Assembly: GCF_028595265.1 (NCBI RefSeq)
Contig: NZ_JAQQXP010000001.1
Coordinates: 2,542,001-2,606,000 of the forward strand
Direction of reading: 5' to 3'
DNA length: 64,000 nt
Source of the DNA: Alteromonas gilva
Lineage (GTDB): Bacteria > Pseudomonadota > Gammaproteobacteria > Enterobacterales > Alteromonadaceae
Made by a program: the position numbers and the translations under genes. A model generated the notes under the pieces. It saw only the letters and a list, made by a program, of their open reading frames with translations, was not told the DNA's origin and made no database searches. Shown piece by piece: positions 10,017 through 19,441 of this stretch (its first letter is position 1; each line of letters begins with the position of its first letter).

Positions 10017-10868
10017 TTAATAGAGCATAAAGGCACTCGGGTTAAACAACGACATGACATTAAGATACTGAAGGTTGGTTATGTCCAGCGCATCTTCAAT
10101 TTGTTCGTGACCAAAGCCAAGTGTCTCATAAAGGTAAGAGTGTTGACTTGCACTGCTGCCATAAAGACCCGGATTAACGTTATCCAACGCTAATATGTAA
10201 GCTAATTGGACGATTTGTATATCCAGTTCACTACTCATCAACTGTTCATCAACGTGGATTTGCGCAACCGGTTGCCACACTGTCGCCGGTATTCCCCACT
10301 CCTTGATCAGTGCTGCAGAAAGCTGCGCATAGGTAAAGCCACAAATGGCCTGTTGGAGTTCCGCCGGCTTTACTTTGGCGTTGTAACCAACACATCGTTG
10401 CGCAATCTGAGGGAATTGCGCCGCAATGATCAACTCACCAATATTATGCAGCAGCCCCACCACAAACAGACGCTCAGGCTCGCGGTGCTTTTGATGCTCG
10501 CCAATGTATTTGGCGAGTAACCCGCAGCTAATACTTTGCTCCCAGAACCGGTCGATATCGATCACTTTAGCGTGCACATCCTTAAAAGCACTGGTAACGC
10601 CAATGGCCAATGCCAGATCGTAAGCGGCGCGCGTGCCTATAACTTGCAACGCACGGGTAATTGAGTCAATTCGATTAGGAAACTTATACATGGCACTGTT
10701 GGCCACTTTGAGAAGTTGTGCGGTCAGGGCGGGATCAAAAGCAATAATGTCAGCGATATCATCCATACTCGCCGCACCATCGTCCATACAGGCTTTCACT
10801 CGTGTTACCGTTTCAGGTAACACAAAGACAGTACTTGCATGGGCGGCTATCTCATCAATACTTTTCAT
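10017..10868 (-). CDS. HDOD domain protein
   Basis: A 283-residue cytoplasmic protein made almost entirely of an HDOD domain (a catalytically reduced relative of HD hydrolases used in signalling). Visible motifs are DPALTAQLLKVANSAMY near residue 44 and VVGLLHNIGELI near residue 135, which keeps an LH-NIGE core like other HDOD proteins. It has no attached GGDEF, EAL or receiver domain. Such proteins often act in signalling linked to motility or stress; the role here cannot be read from context. Confidence 0.85.
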   Translation of the reverse strand: MKSIDEIAAHASTVFVLPETVTRVKACMDDGAASMDDIADIIAFDPALTAQLLKVANSAMYKFPNRIDSITRALQVIGTRAAYDLALAIGVTSAFKDVHAKVIDIDRFWEQSISCGLLAKYIGEHQKHREPERLFVVGLLHNIGELIIAAQFPQIAQRCVGYNAKVKPAELQQAICGFTYAQLSAALIKEWGIPATVWQPVAQIHVDEQLMSSELDIQIVQLAYILALDNVNPGLYGSSASQHSYLYETLGFGHEQIEDALDITNLQYLNVMSLFNPSAFMLY

Positions 10869-11179
10869 ATTAATACCTCTGCAGAAGGAGGCGTCTGCAA
10901 TGTCAGAAAATACCCTACCTAATGGATATAGCTCACTTTTGCCAAGTCTGCCAACTTAACGCCCTTACATGCCGTTACAATCAGGTTTTGGCGGGCGCGG
11001 TAAACTATTTATGATGTTAGCCTATCTTTTCAATAAAAACATTCAAGCGCGACAGTATTTTACGCAGGTCAGATGACGCAAATGCTGATAATCCCCCTTT
11101 GATTGCTGACACTCGTCGCGGGATTTATTGCCATGGTATACTTGCGGTTTTTATTCCACCAACAAAGTAGCAGGGTTTC
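10869..11179. other. Intergenic region without recognised gene
   Basis: About 310 bases between the divergent HDOD and glycosyltransferase genes. It must carry both promoters. I see no coding frame, repeat or strong hairpin. Confidence 0.5.
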
Positions 11180-12415
11180 GTGACAAGCAACGTATTAATT
11201 ATTGGCGCCGTTTGGCCTGAGTCAAATTCCTCCGCCGCGGGCCAGAATATGGCGGCATTGATCAGGCACTTTATCGCCAATGATTACACTGTGCACTTTG
11301 CCACTGCCGCGGCAGAAAGTGAGCATGCAGACCATATTGAGTCTGAGCACTATACAACGCACTCGATTACCCTGAACGACAGTCAGTTTGATGTATTGGC
11401 AGGGCAAATTAACCCGGCTATCGTGGTATTTGACCGCTTTATGACCGAAGAGCAGTTTTCGTCGCGGGTGCGACAACAATGCCCGGACGCCCTGCTTATA
11501 TTAAACACCGAAGATCTGCACAGTTTGCGCTATGCCCGGCATGAAGCCGTTAAACAAGGTAAGCCAGCCTCACAGGCGTGCCTGAACAATACGTTTTCAC
11601 AGCGTGAAATCGCCGCTATTTTACGCTGTGATCTTAGTCTGGTGATCTCTCAACCCGAATGGAAGTTGCTCACTGAGTTTTATCAGGTACCGGCAAAACA
11701 GCTTGTCATATCGCCGCTTCAACAGACCCTCGACGCAACGCCATCCGCCAGCGCAGATTTTGCCACACGATCGCACTTTATTAGCATCGGCAACTTTCGT
11801 CACGCGCCAAACTGGGACGCCGTGTTGCAGTTAAAACAACTCTGGCCAGCCATTAAAAGCGCTGTTCCTGAGGCACAATTACATATTTATGGCGCCTACC
11901 CGCCGAAAAAAGCCACCCAACTGCATAACCCTAAAAGCGGATTTTTAGTCAAAGGCTGGGTGGATGATGTTAATCGTGTCATGGCTTCGGCCAGAGTATG
12001 CCTTGCGCCACTACGTTTTGGGGCAGGCATTAAAGGTAAACTGCTCACCGCTATACTGCATGCCACGCCGAGCGTGACAACCGCGATTGGTGCCGAGGGC
12101 ATCGCGGCGCACCAGGACTGGCCTGGCGCCGTTTGCGATGACACTTCATCAATCGTCGAACAAGCAGTCAGTCTTTACACTAATCCGCAACGCTGGCAGC
12201 AGGCAAGTGATCGCGCAGAGCCGGTGTTAACCCAGTTTAAACGGCTGCAAACCGACGCCGTGAAAGCATTATTCGACACCATCAGTCACGTCCGGCAAGA
12301 CTTACCCGGTTTTCGCCGCTCGCTGTTTTTACAAAGTCTGCTATGGCATCACAGTTTGCGCGCCAGCCAGTTTATGAGCCAATGGATCGAAGCCAAAAAC
12401 GCACACAAACAGTGA
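11180..12415 (+). CDS. Glycosyltransferase, GT4-like (group 1)
   Basis: A 411-residue soluble glycosyltransferase with a GT-B fold. The N-terminal domain is of the glycosyltransferase type (GQNMAALIRHF); the C-terminal domain has the segment SIGNFRHAPNWDAV, WVDDVNRVMASARVCLAPLRFGAGIKGK, where the acceptor/donor-binding region of group 1 enzymes lies. The start is a GTG with an AGCAGGG ribosome binding site. It stands alone, convergent with the sufE-like gene, so donor and acceptor are unknown; surface polysaccharide is a general guess. Confidence 0.75.
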   Translation: MTSNVLIIGAVWPESNSSAAGQNMAALIRHFIANDYTVHFATAAAESEHADHIESEHYTTHSITLNDSQFDVLAGQINPAIVVFDRFMTEEQFSSRVRQQCPDALLILNTEDLHSLRYARHEAVKQGKPASQACLNNTFSQREIAAILRCDLSLVISQPEWKLLTEFYQVPAKQLVISPLQQTLDATPSASADFATRSHFISIGNFRHAPNWDAVLQLKQLWPAIKSAVPEAQLHIYGAYPPKKATQLHNPKSGFLVKGWVDDVNRVMASARVCLAPLRFGAGIKGKLLTAILHATPSVTTAIGAEGIAAHQDWPGAVCDDTSSIVEQAVSLYTNPQRWQQASDRAEPVLTQFKRLQTDAVKALFDTISHVRQDLPGFRRSLFLQSLLWHHSLRASQFMSQWIEAKNAHKQ

Positions 12416-12425
12416 GTGGTCTGAA

Positions 12426-12815
12426 CTAACGCTGAAGTCGCTTAATAACCTCATTGATGCCATTGGCGCGGGACTGGCTTAAATAACGATCAAGCTGAAT
12501 TTGGGCAAAGTACTCGCCAAAATTAAACGCCGATAATTGCTCCGGCGTCATTGGTCTCACCCGCTCCTCAATAAGCGCCAGTACACCACGGATAATCTTG
12601 CTGTCAGACCATGCCTGCATCACCAGCGATGCCTCTGTTGTGGCAATGACATGTAACCACACCCTGCTCTGGCAACCGGTCACTTCAGTCTCGCTGGTTC
12701 GCTGTTCGGGCGGCAGTGTATTGAGTTCACGTCCGGCCAGCATTAACTGGCGCACCAGGTTATCCCAACCTTTGCTTGCGGCCAGCTTAGCCGCTAGTGG
12801 CGGTAACTCACTCAT
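12426..12815 (-). CDS. SufE family cysteine desulfurase sulfur acceptor (CsdE-like)
   Basis: SufE/CsdE proteins take persulfide sulfur from a cysteine desulfurase (SufS/CsdA) on one conserved cysteine. Here the signature VTGCQSRVW gives the acceptor Cys48 in a protein of 129 residues, the usual family size. The gene overlaps the end of the DUF2750 gene by 8 bases, so the two are translationally linked. No suf or csdA gene is nearby. The call is SufE family; choice between SufE and CsdE is not possible from this alone. Confidence 0.85.
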   Translation of the reverse strand: MSELPPLAAKLAASKGWDNLVRQLMLAGRELNTLPPEQRTSETEVTGCQSRVWLHVIATTEASLVMQAWSDSKIIRGVLALIEERVRPMTPEQLSAFNFGEYFAQIQLDRYLSQSRANGINEVIKRLQR

Positions 12816-13194
12816 TGATATCGGTCAGCTGTAACAACAATTCATCCGCCGTACTGACAATGCCCTCACGCAAGTTCCCCGACGGAAACAACACCACAGC
12901 GATGTTGTTTTTCTTTAACCCCTGTAACCAAACAGACGTAAATTCATCCAGTGCTATGGGCTCGGGTTTGCTGTCTGGCAGATCTTTGCGTTGCCAGAAT
13001 GCCACGCTGGCTTCATCGGGCCATACCGGTAAGCAGGTTTGCTTACCACTTTCTACCATCACCCAGCCTTCAGCGCCCATCAGGCCCCAAATTATTTTCT
13101 GCTCTAATACCCTGTCTAACAGCAACTCAGCACGCTCACGCGCTGGTAACTGACTTTCCCGGGCTGCTTGTGAAGGTTCGCTTGGTGTCGTCAT
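12808..13194 (-). CDS. DUF2750 domain protein
   Basis: A 128-residue cytoplasmic protein of the DUF2750 family, seen from WGLMGAEGWVM, CLPVWPDEASVAFW and the C-terminal NIAVVLFPSGNL. Function unknown. It is first in a two-gene unit with the SufE-like gene (8-base overlap), which suggests coexpression but not a shared pathway. Confidence 0.75.
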   Translation of the reverse strand: MTTPSEPSQAARESQLPARERAELLLDRVLEQKIIWGLMGAEGWVMVESGKQTCLPVWPDEASVAFWQRKDLPDSKPEPIALDEFTSVWLQGLKKNNIAVVLFPSGNLREGIVSTADELLLQLTDINE

Positions 13195-13337
13195 TGTGTG
13201 TAATGCTTTTAAAAATTTTCTTAATTATACACAGTCTTAGCATAAGACAGTTAATCAGATTTAGCGGTTAACAGCGGTTAAGCTCTGCGCCCCTTTCTGG
13301 TACTATCGCTGGCATCCTCTGATGTAAAGAAATCAAT

Positions 13338-14147
13338 ATGAAAGTAATCTCGTTTAATATAAATGGTATCCGCGCGCGTCTTCATCAGTTGGCGGCGCTC
13401 ATCGAAAAACATCAGCCAGATGTAATTGGTCTGCAGGAAATAAAAGTCGACAATGCGCAGTTCCCCACCGAGGCGGTTGAAGCAATGGGCTATAACGTCT
13501 ATTTTCATGGTCAGAAGGGCCACTATGGCGTGGCAATGCTAACCAAACAAACGCCAACAAATGTGCAGTACGGTTTCCCTACCGATGAGGACGACGCGCA
13601 ACGTCGTATGATTATGGTAACCCTGGAAAATACCGCGGGTGAGCCGGTTACCCTGCTTAATGGCTACTTCCCCCAGGGCGAAAACCGTAGTCACGAAACC
13701 AAGTTTCCGGCCAAAAAGAAGTTTTATGCCGATCTGATGCACTACATCACTACTGCACATACCCCGGATGACAACGTCATCGTTATGGGCGATGTTAATA
13801 TTTCTCATACCGACAGCGACATTGGTATTGGTGAGGACAATCGCAAACGCTGGTTACGCACCGGTAAATGCAGCTTTTTACCCGAAGAGCGTGAATGGCT
13901 CAATACCCTGCTTGATTGGGGGTTGTTCGACAGCTTCAGAAGCCAGCATCCCGAGTGTGAGGATCAATTTAGCTGGTTTGACTATCGTTCCAAAGGCTTT
14001 GACGACAATCGCGGACTGCGTATTGACCTTATTCTTGCAACCAAGGGGCTGCACGAAAGTTTGACCGACACCGGTATTGACTATCCATTGCGCGGTATTG
14101 AAAAACCCTCTGACCATGCTCCAATATGGGCCACCTATAAGGTTTAA
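13338..14147 (+). CDS. xthA: Exodeoxyribonuclease III
   Basis: XthA is the main AP endonuclease and 3'-5' exonuclease of base excision repair. The 269 residues carry the EEP-fold motifs: NINGIRAR at the N-terminus, GLQEIK with metal-binding Glu34, MGDVNISH (catalytic Asp/Asn) and SDHAPIWATY with the catalytic His near the C-terminus. Length and motifs match the Alteromonadales exonuclease III. It ends three bases before the next gene. Confidence 0.93.
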   Translation: MKVISFNINGIRARLHQLAALIEKHQPDVIGLQEIKVDNAQFPTEAVEAMGYNVYFHGQKGHYGVAMLTKQTPTNVQYGFPTDEDDAQRRMIMVTLENTAGEPVTLLNGYFPQGENRSHETKFPAKKKFYADLMHYITTAHTPDDNVIVMGDVNISHTDSDIGIGEDNRKRWLRTGKCSFLPEEREWLNTLLDWGLFDSFRSQHPECEDQFSWFDYRSKGFDDNRGLRIDLILATKGLHESLTDTGIDYPLRGIEKPSDHAPIWATYKV

Positions 14148-14150
14148 GAC

Positions 14151-14801
14151 ATGACAACACTGCAACTGCTTGGGTTAGTGGGTTTTGTAGCTTTGCTCGG
14201 TGTAATTTGCAAAAACATTAACTGGCAAATGTTTATTAGCCATAAAAAAAGCCAGCATATGCTGTTTGGGTGCGCCGCGGCGGTTTTCTTTTTGTGGATT
14301 TTTCGTGCCAGCGTGCCGGCCGACCCCTCGCCCAGTGTGCACTTTCTTTGGGTTGTGGCGCTGGCACTTACATTAGGCTTTCGGTTTGCAATCCTCGCTG
14401 GCACCCTGGCCTTAATCGGGATCACGATAGCCGGAAAAGAAAGCTGGGAAATGCTGGGGGTAAATGGCCTGCTTGGTATTGCTGCCCCCATAGCACTCAG
14501 CTACCTCATTTTTATGCTGGTATTTCATAAGCTGCCGCGCCATGTTTTTATTTATATTTTTTTGTGTGCGTTTATCCCCGGCGCCCTGGCCATTGCGTTT
14601 AAGATGGCCCTCATGGGCGGGTATTATTTTCTGGATGATGTCTACACGTGGTCGGTGATTAAAGATAACTATCTGGTGTTGATCCCTTTGCTGTTGTTTC
14701 CGGAAGGCATGCTCAATGGCATGACCATGACCATGCTGATTATCTATTTCCCCAGCTTAGCTTATACCTTTCATGATAAGTTCTACATTGACGGAAAATA
14801 A
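14151..14801 (+). CDS. Energy-coupling-factor (CbiM-like) membrane protein
   Basis: A 216-residue protein with six or seven hydrophobic segments. The stretch PSVHFLWVVALALTLGFR followed by LAGTLALIGITIAG and the PEGMLNGM segment near the C-terminus resemble the CbiM-type permease of cobalt/nickel energy-coupling transporters. It sits directly behind xthA and may be cotranscribed, but no CbiQ or ATPase gene is present, so transport function is tentative. Confidence 0.55.
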   Translation: MTTLQLLGLVGFVALLGVICKNINWQMFISHKKSQHMLFGCAAAVFFLWIFRASVPADPSPSVHFLWVVALALTLGFRFAILAGTLALIGITIAGKESWEMLGVNGLLGIAAPIALSYLIFMLVFHKLPRHVFIYIFLCAFIPGALAIAFKMALMGGYYFLDDVYTWSVIKDNYLVLIPLLLFPEGMLNGMTMTMLIIYFPSLAYTFHDKFYIDGK

Positions 14802-14848
14802 GGTGCCTTCAGCTCATCTTTTGACAGACCTTAGGTATTAGCAACTGC

Positions 14849-14870
14849 CGCCTGCAGTGACTTGCAGGCG
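14849..14870. terminator. Hairpin between convergent genes
   Basis: Perfect 8-bp stem CGCCTGCA/TGCAGGCG with a 6-base loop between the CbiM-like and cpxA stop codons. There is no clear T tract on either side. Confidence 0.45.
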
Positions 14871-14917
14871 ATGGCTGCGCTGGACGCCGTGCCCGTTTCC
14901 TAAGTGGAAAAGCATCA

Positions 14918-16327
14918 CTATACGGCCGGAAATCGCAAGCTCACACAAAGCCCCCCTTGCGCCGCAAGGTTAAAGGTCATCTCTCCGCCATTCAGGCGCA
15001 CCGCTTCGGCAACGATCGCCAGGCCCAGTCCTAACCCTCCGGTATCACTATGGCGAGCACTATCAGTGCGGTAAAAAGCCTGTGTGAGCTTATCCAGTTC
15101 CGTGGCCGCAACGCCTGGTCCATCATCACAGATCGTTACAACAACGTGGCCGTCAGCCTGCTCACAGCGCAACTCAACTGATGAATGGGCATATTTAAAG
15201 GCATTGCGAACAACATTTTCAATTGCTGTCACAAAAGGCTCTTCATAAATATTTAAGCGGGCATCAATGAGGTGGTGTTGCCAGCTTATGTTCATTGCCC
15301 TGGCTTCAAAGGCAGCATCATCACACAAATCCCCCAACACGGTCAGTAAGCTAGTGGTGTGACGACCCGCCTGAATAGCACGCGCTTCCAGCGTGGTAAG
15401 CTCTGAGAGTCGCTGGATGTGTAAATTAAGCAGTTCACTTTCTTTTTCGGCACGTTCCAATAGCGGCATAATCTGCGTGTCGGTAGATTTTTTGCGCACT
15501 AACGCCAGCGTCATTTGCAATCGCGTTAAAGGGGTTCGCAGTTCGTGCGAAATATCGGCGCTTTGGCGTTTCTGATTTTGCATTAATGCCGCAATACGTG
15601 CTGTCATATCATTAAACTGTGCAAATAGCCTGGCAAACTGGGGGTTGCTGCCAAAACGCTTATCCTTGCTGTGACTGCTGGTAATATCAATAGTGTGTGA
15701 CACCTGCCCCCGCCCTACCGCATCAAACGCATTACCCAGGCGGTTTAAGGGCTGCGCAATTGAGCGTACCAACAGCCAACTCATGAGGCTGGTTACCAGC
15801 AAGAACAATCCGGCAACGCTCCACCACGGCATGGCTTTAAAGATATCCAGTGGCTTGGGACGTTCCGGTCGCCACAGTATCAGCTTCCAGCCAGGTTCAG
15901 AGGATAGCGTTGCCGGCCCAATCAGCCGCGTCCATTCAAGGTTAATCTCACGCAGTTCTTCGCTTTGCATAAAATACCAAAAACGACGACTGTTAAAACG
16001 CTCCATTAAGGGTTTGCGCAATGAGGTATTTTGCGCCACGACGGTAAAGTTTTCGTCCACGATAAACCAGTTAAACGGTAAACGGCGATCAGCACTATTT
16101 AGCGCCCGCCCTACAGAGCGGCCATTGTGTCTTGATTGCTCAATAATGGCATTAAAACGCGTACTGACCATTTCCAGTAGTTCACGATCCTTTCCATGAA
16201 GCGAGTTGCTGTCGCTCAATTGATTAATAACAAAAGCAGGCACGGCAATCGACAACACCGATACCAGTAAGGTTAACCAAAACCAACCGAGTACTTTGAG
16301 GTTAAAACTGCGCACAGGATTCAGCAT
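14918..16327 (-). CDS. cpxA: Two-component sensor histidine kinase, CpxA-like
   Basis: CpxA senses envelope stress and phosphorylates CpxR. The 469 residues show a transmembrane helix near residues 12-35, a periplasmic domain, a second helix near 168-190, a HAMP linker, a HisKA motif ADISHELRTPLTRL with phospho-acceptor His261, and an ATPase domain with N-box NVVRNAFKYA, DDGPGV and GGLGLGLAIV. Its start overlaps the cpxR stop by one base, so the pair is translationally coupled. The Cpx label rests on this layout plus the divergent CpxP-like gene. Confidence 0.85.
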   Translation of the reverse strand: MLNPVRSFNLKVLGWFWLTLLVSVLSIAVPAFVINQLSDSNSLHGKDRELLEMVSTRFNAIIEQSRHNGRSVGRALNSADRRLPFNWFIVDENFTVVAQNTSLRKPLMERFNSRRFWYFMQSEELREINLEWTRLIGPATLSSEPGWKLILWRPERPKPLDIFKAMPWWSVAGLFLLVTSLMSWLLVRSIAQPLNRLGNAFDAVGRGQVSHTIDITSSHSKDKRFGSNPQFARLFAQFNDMTARIAALMQNQKRQSADISHELRTPLTRLQMTLALVRKKSTDTQIMPLLERAEKESELLNLHIQRLSELTTLEARAIQAGRHTTSLLTVLGDLCDDAAFEARAMNISWQHHLIDARLNIYEEPFVTAIENVVRNAFKYAHSSVELRCEQADGHVVVTICDDGPGVAATELDKLTQAFYRTDSARHSDTGGLGLGLAIVAEAVRLNGGEMTFNLAAQGGLCVSLRFPAV

Positions 16328-17025
16328 CAGGCAAACACACCATAACCGCGCCCGCGCTGACTTTTAATTTCTACCGCAGAGTCTGCGCTACAAAGCTTTT
16401 TACGCAAATTGCTGACATGGGTGTCTATACTGCGGTCAAAGGCCTGTAAGCGCCTGCCAAGACAATGCTCAGACAAGCTTTCTTTGCTCACCAACTCTCC
16501 CGGCTGCAAGCTTAGGTACTTTAAAATAGCAAACTCACTGCCGGTAAGCTCGACAGCTTGCTCGTGGCAGGAAACGGCCATTCGTTTTACGTCAATCAAT
16601 AAGTCACCAATGACTAAACTGGCTGGCGGTTGGACGGGTACATTGTGCTGACCACCTGATGTATCCCGGGTACGGCGCATTATGGCCCGGATACGCGCCA
16701 GTAACTCCCGGTCGTTAAACGGCTTGGCCAGATAGTCATCGGCGCCAAGCTCAAGGCCCAGAACCTTATCGAGATCGTCGCCCCGTGCAGTCAGCATTAT
16801 TACCGGTACATCACTGTACTGACGCAAGGCTTTTAACACATCAATGCCATTAAGTTGAGGCAACATCACATCCAGTAAAATGAGATCAATGTCATCGTAA
16901 TTGAGCGCCGCGTTAAGGCCTGTTTTTCCGTCAGCACAATGTACTACCTCAAAGCCAGACATGCCCAAAAACTCGCGCAGCAGTTCGGCTAAGCCGTTGT
17001 CGTCTTCAATTAATAAAATGGCCAT
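16327..17025 (-). CDS. cpxR: Response regulator, CpxR-like (OmpR family)
   Basis: A 232-residue transcription factor with an N-terminal receiver domain (acidic pocket IEDDN, phospho-acceptor Asp52 in LLDVMLP, MLTARG, LAKPF) and a C-terminal winged helix ending QRGRGYGVFA. It is the first gene of the cpxRA unit and faces away from the Spy/CpxP-like gene 184 bases upstream, the same layout as cpxP-cpxRA in enterics. A near match to the CpxR box is seen very close to its start. Confidence 0.88.
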   Translation of the reverse strand: MAILLIEDDNGLAELLREFLGMSGFEVVHCADGKTGLNAALNYDDIDLILLDVMLPQLNGIDVLKALRQYSDVPVIMLTARGDDLDKVLGLELGADDYLAKPFNDRELLARIRAIMRRTRDTSGGQHNVPVQPPASLVIGDLLIDVKRMAVSCHEQAVELTGSEFAILKYLSLQPGELVSKESLSEHCLGRRLQAFDRSIDTHVSNLRKKLCSADSAVEIKSQRGRGYGVFA

Positions 17026-17209
17026 CGATACTCATTTACTTCTTTTTATCGCGGCGCGTAAACGCCCTTCTGTATTGCTCTATACCACTATAATGCCTGA
17101 CTTTTCATATGTTCACAGCAGCTTTGCATTTCTTAACGTTACGTAACTTTTAATCCGTTAATCTTAGTCCTGTTCTCACCTGGAGGACGACTATGAATCG
17201 GAGAACATT

Positions 17210-17617
17210 ATGCAAAGTCTGATAAAAAAACTCACCATTATTGCTATGGCCACAACACTTATGGGTGGCGGCATCAGTAGCGTTGCGATCGCCGCCGACA
17301 ATCATAAGGACGCTAATAATAGCCCCCCATTCCACCGTAACATGCCGATGCCGCCAGCAATGGCAAAAGCTATGCAGAACCTATCACTTACCGATGAGCA
17401 AAAAGCGCAACTCAAGGCGATAAAAGCTAAACGGAAATCACTACAAGATGAGTTTTGGGCGGTTTTTAGTGACGATCAAAAAACCACTATGCTTAAAAAC
17501 ATGACCCGTCATCAACGCCCCAGACACGGCAAAGGTAGTTGGGATAAGTCCCATCACCAGGGTAACCGTGACACCAATAAGCGCTGGCAGGAACAAGACG
17601 CTGACAAATCACAGTAA
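17210..17617 (+). CDS. Spy/CpxP-like periplasmic protein (LTXXQ motif)
   Basis: A small periplasmic chaperone-like protein of 135 residues: signal peptide ending near VAIAAD, then a helical part with LSLTDEQKAQLKAIKAKR, the LTxxQ motif of Spy/CpxP proteins, and a very basic, His-rich tail (HQRPRHGKGSWDKSHHQGN). In enterics CpxP damps the CpxA sensor. Divergence from cpxRA supports that role here. Only one LTxxQ-like motif is evident, and the charged tail is unusual. Confidence 0.75.
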   Translation: MQSLIKKLTIIAMATTLMGGGISSVAIAADNHKDANNSPPFHRNMPMPPAMAKAMQNLSLTDEQKAQLKAIKAKRKSLQDEFWAVFSDDQKTTMLKNMTRHQRPRHGKGSWDKSHHQGNRDTNKRWQEQDADKSQ

Positions 17618-17637
17618 ACGCTGAGAGGTTTCTGCTG

Positions 17638-17670
17638 ACCCAAACCGCATGGTTACAATGCGGTTTGGGT
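17638..17670. terminator. Strong bidirectional hairpin
   Basis: Perfect 13-bp stem (ACCCAAACCGCAT and its complement) with a 7-base loop between convergent genes. Confidence 0.75.
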
Positions 17671-17674
17671 ACTG

Positions 17675-18100
17675 TCAGGACACAGTAATGTCAGGGCGGT
17701 TAAGCGCCTCAACAAAGGCCGCTTTGTCTTGCGGCGAGATAATTAACTGTTTATTGGCTTTATAATATATCGCCAATCTATCCAGCGACAGAGCGGGGCT
17801 GGAGATTGGATTATTGGTGGCACTAACCGATTCAATATCAGCCAGCTTAATTTGCCATTTAAACGGGCCACAGTGCACCTTTAAGGAGTCTTCATTTATT
17901 GTATCTATTGCATAGTATGTGCCACCGACTACCCATAGTGGTAAACCTGCGCCCACCAGCAACAACACTGCGGCGACCATAAAGTTAGCCAGCGTCAGGC
18001 CAGCAACTAACGTCACCACAGCACAGCCAGCTGAAAACAATACCGCCATATAAATCACCACCATGAGCCAGGTATCGCGCTTGGAGGAAAATGTTTGCAT
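17675..18100 (-). CDS. PH-domain-like membrane protein
   Basis: A 141-residue protein with two hydrophobic helices in the first half followed by a soluble part (LKVHCGPFKWQIKLADIESVSATNNP) that resembles bacterial PH domains. The start at MQTFSSKRDTW is preferred over longer starts that run into the GNAT gene. It is last in a row of small minus-strand genes. Function unknown. Confidence 0.6.
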   Translation of the reverse strand: MQTFSSKRDTWLMVVIYMAVLFSAGCAVVTLVAGLTLANFMVAAVLLLVGAGLPLWVVGGTYYAIDTINEDSLKVHCGPFKWQIKLADIESVSATNNPISSPALSLDRLAIYYKANKQLIISPQDKAAFVEALNRPDITVS

Positions 18101-18113
18101 AAGTCTGTCCTTG

Positions 18114-18662
18114 TCAGTTATCGGTTTGCGTAATGAGGTAGCGCTGAACAACCGGGTCATGCTCGGTATACTCACTGTGCAGCACACCACCGCAGCGCAA
18201 TATCATGTTGGCCGACGCCAGATTATTTTTGTAACAATGCACATGAACAACGTCGACGCCCAGTGCTCCGGCCTGCAATATCCCCTGTTGCAGCAGATAC
18301 ACGCCCAACGACTGCCCTCTCGCTGAAGGGCGAATACCCAAACCAATATGACCGCCGGCTTCACGTAACGCTTCATTAAGGTAGTGCCTGATATTCACCA
18401 CACCAATGAGCTCATCTGAACTTACCAGCCAAAACGTTGAGCTTGGCACATAGCCAGCAGGCAGGTTAATGCCCGCTTTAAAATCAGCAATGCGCTGCAA
18501 CATGGCAGGAAAATCCCGATGGTCAAAATCCATCGGAAATGGATAACGCTCCTCATTGCCCAGTTCTTTGATGTAGTGCTCATAGGAGGTTTTATAGGCG
18601 ATATCAGGTGTCACTAACGCTAAGCTGCGCGGATGGATGTTAGCTGTCATTGCTTCGTTCAT
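18114..18662 (-). CDS. GNAT family N-acetyltransferase
   Basis: A 182-residue acetyl-CoA-dependent acyltransferase. Motif A of the fold is seen as GHIGLGIRPSARGQSLG, followed by a helix and the CYKNNLASANMILRCGG segment that is typical of the C-terminal part of the fold. The substrate is unknown. The 5' end overlaps the small upstream membrane protein gene by 23 bases if the first ATG is used; the ATG four codons on would shorten the overlap. Confidence 0.75.
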   Translation of the reverse strand: MNEAMTANIHPRSLALVTPDIAYKTSYEHYIKELGNEERYPFPMDFDHRDFPAMLQRIADFKAGINLPAGYVPSSTFWLVSSDELIGVVNIRHYLNEALREAGGHIGLGIRPSARGQSLGVYLLQQGILQAGALGVDVVHVHCYKNNLASANMILRCGGVLHSEYTEHDPVVQRYLITQTDN

Positions 18663-18930
18663 TGCTGGTGTGGCGGGGATTAACGGTCTTTGTTACGCCG
18701 TCGCTTGCTGTGTTGCCGGGCAAGTCGTTGCACAGCGCACAATAGCGATTTTGATGAAAATTATAGGCCCGTGTCAGGGCAAAAATGACTAACGACACAC
18801 ATGCCCAAAACACCGCAAATGCCAGTGCATCTTCAAGCGCGTGTCCTTTAAGGTATTGACTCAGGGTAAAAATACCACACAACACTGGCAGCGCAATCGC
18901 GTACTGCCGCAACCATTTTTTAACTGGCAT
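18640..18930 (-). CDS. Small membrane protein (MPxKKW family), chromosomal paralogue of a cassette gene
   Basis: A 96-residue protein with two hydrophobic helices and a cytoplasmic tail containing CALCNDLPGN. The start MPVKKWL has a good AGGAGA site. The first about 75 residues closely match the cassette-encoded protein at 32283-32513 (both begin MPxKKW, both have QYxKG and end at CNDLP), so the two are paralogues, one outside and one inside the integron. Function unknown. Confidence 0.65.
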   Translation of the reverse strand: MPVKKWLRQYAIALPVLCGIFTLSQYLKGHALEDALAFAVFWACVSLVIFALTRAYNFHQNRYCALCNDLPGNTASDGVTKTVNPRHTSNERSNDS

Positions 18931-18979
18931 ACTGTCTCCTTTTTTCAATAGGCCCTATGGGTGTTGTGTACACCCAGTG

Positions 18980-19441
18980 TTATTGTCCGGAACTGCGCTG
19001 TTTAAATACCAGCCATTTGTCGAGTTCATTACCGAACGCCTGCTTTTCGCTGGAACCTAACGCCGGCGGACCACCGGTTTGAACGCCACTACTGCGTAAC
19101 GTATCCATAAAATCACGAATATTCAGTCGTGACTTTATGTTTTCACGGGTAAATAATTCGCCCCGGGGGCTCAGTGCCCGCGCGCCTTTAGTGATGACCT
19201 CATCGGCTAAAGGAATATCACTGGTAATCACTAAATCGTCTTTAGCACAGCGCAGCACAATCTCATCGTCGGCCACATCAAATCCCTTCGGCACCTGAAT
19301 ACTGGTCACATACTTCGACGCAGGCGTTTTAATGTACTGATTGGCAACCAGCGTGACCTCTGTTTTAGTGCGGTTGGCGGCACGAAAAATAATCTCTTTA
19401 ATCACCACCGGACACGCATCCGCGTCAACCCAAATTTTCAT
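18980..19441 (-). CDS. UPF0178 (YaiI/YqxD, DUF188) family protein
   Basis: A 153-residue protein of the YaiI/YqxD family, related to PIN-like nucleases. It starts MKIWVDADACP and has DLVITSDIPLADEVI and ALSPRGELFT, the family's most conserved segments with acidic residues placed as in PIN folds. The long upstream extension of the frame is not conserved-looking and is left out. Activity is unknown. Confidence 0.85.
   Translation of the reverse strand: MKIWVDADACPVVIKEIIFRAANRTKTEVTLVANQYIKTPASKYVTSIQVPKGFDVADDEIVLRCAKDDLVITSDIPLADEVITKGARALSPRGELFTRENIKSRLNIRDFMDTLRSSGVQTGGPPALGSSEKQAFGNELDKWLVFKQRSSGQ

Noticed and set aside
17035..17049. TTTAC-N5-TTTAT near the cpxR start as a CpxR box
   Set aside because: It matches 9 of 10 positions of the reversed box but lies about 10 bases from the start codon, in the ribosome binding region. 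One near match in an AT-rich stretch is not enough.
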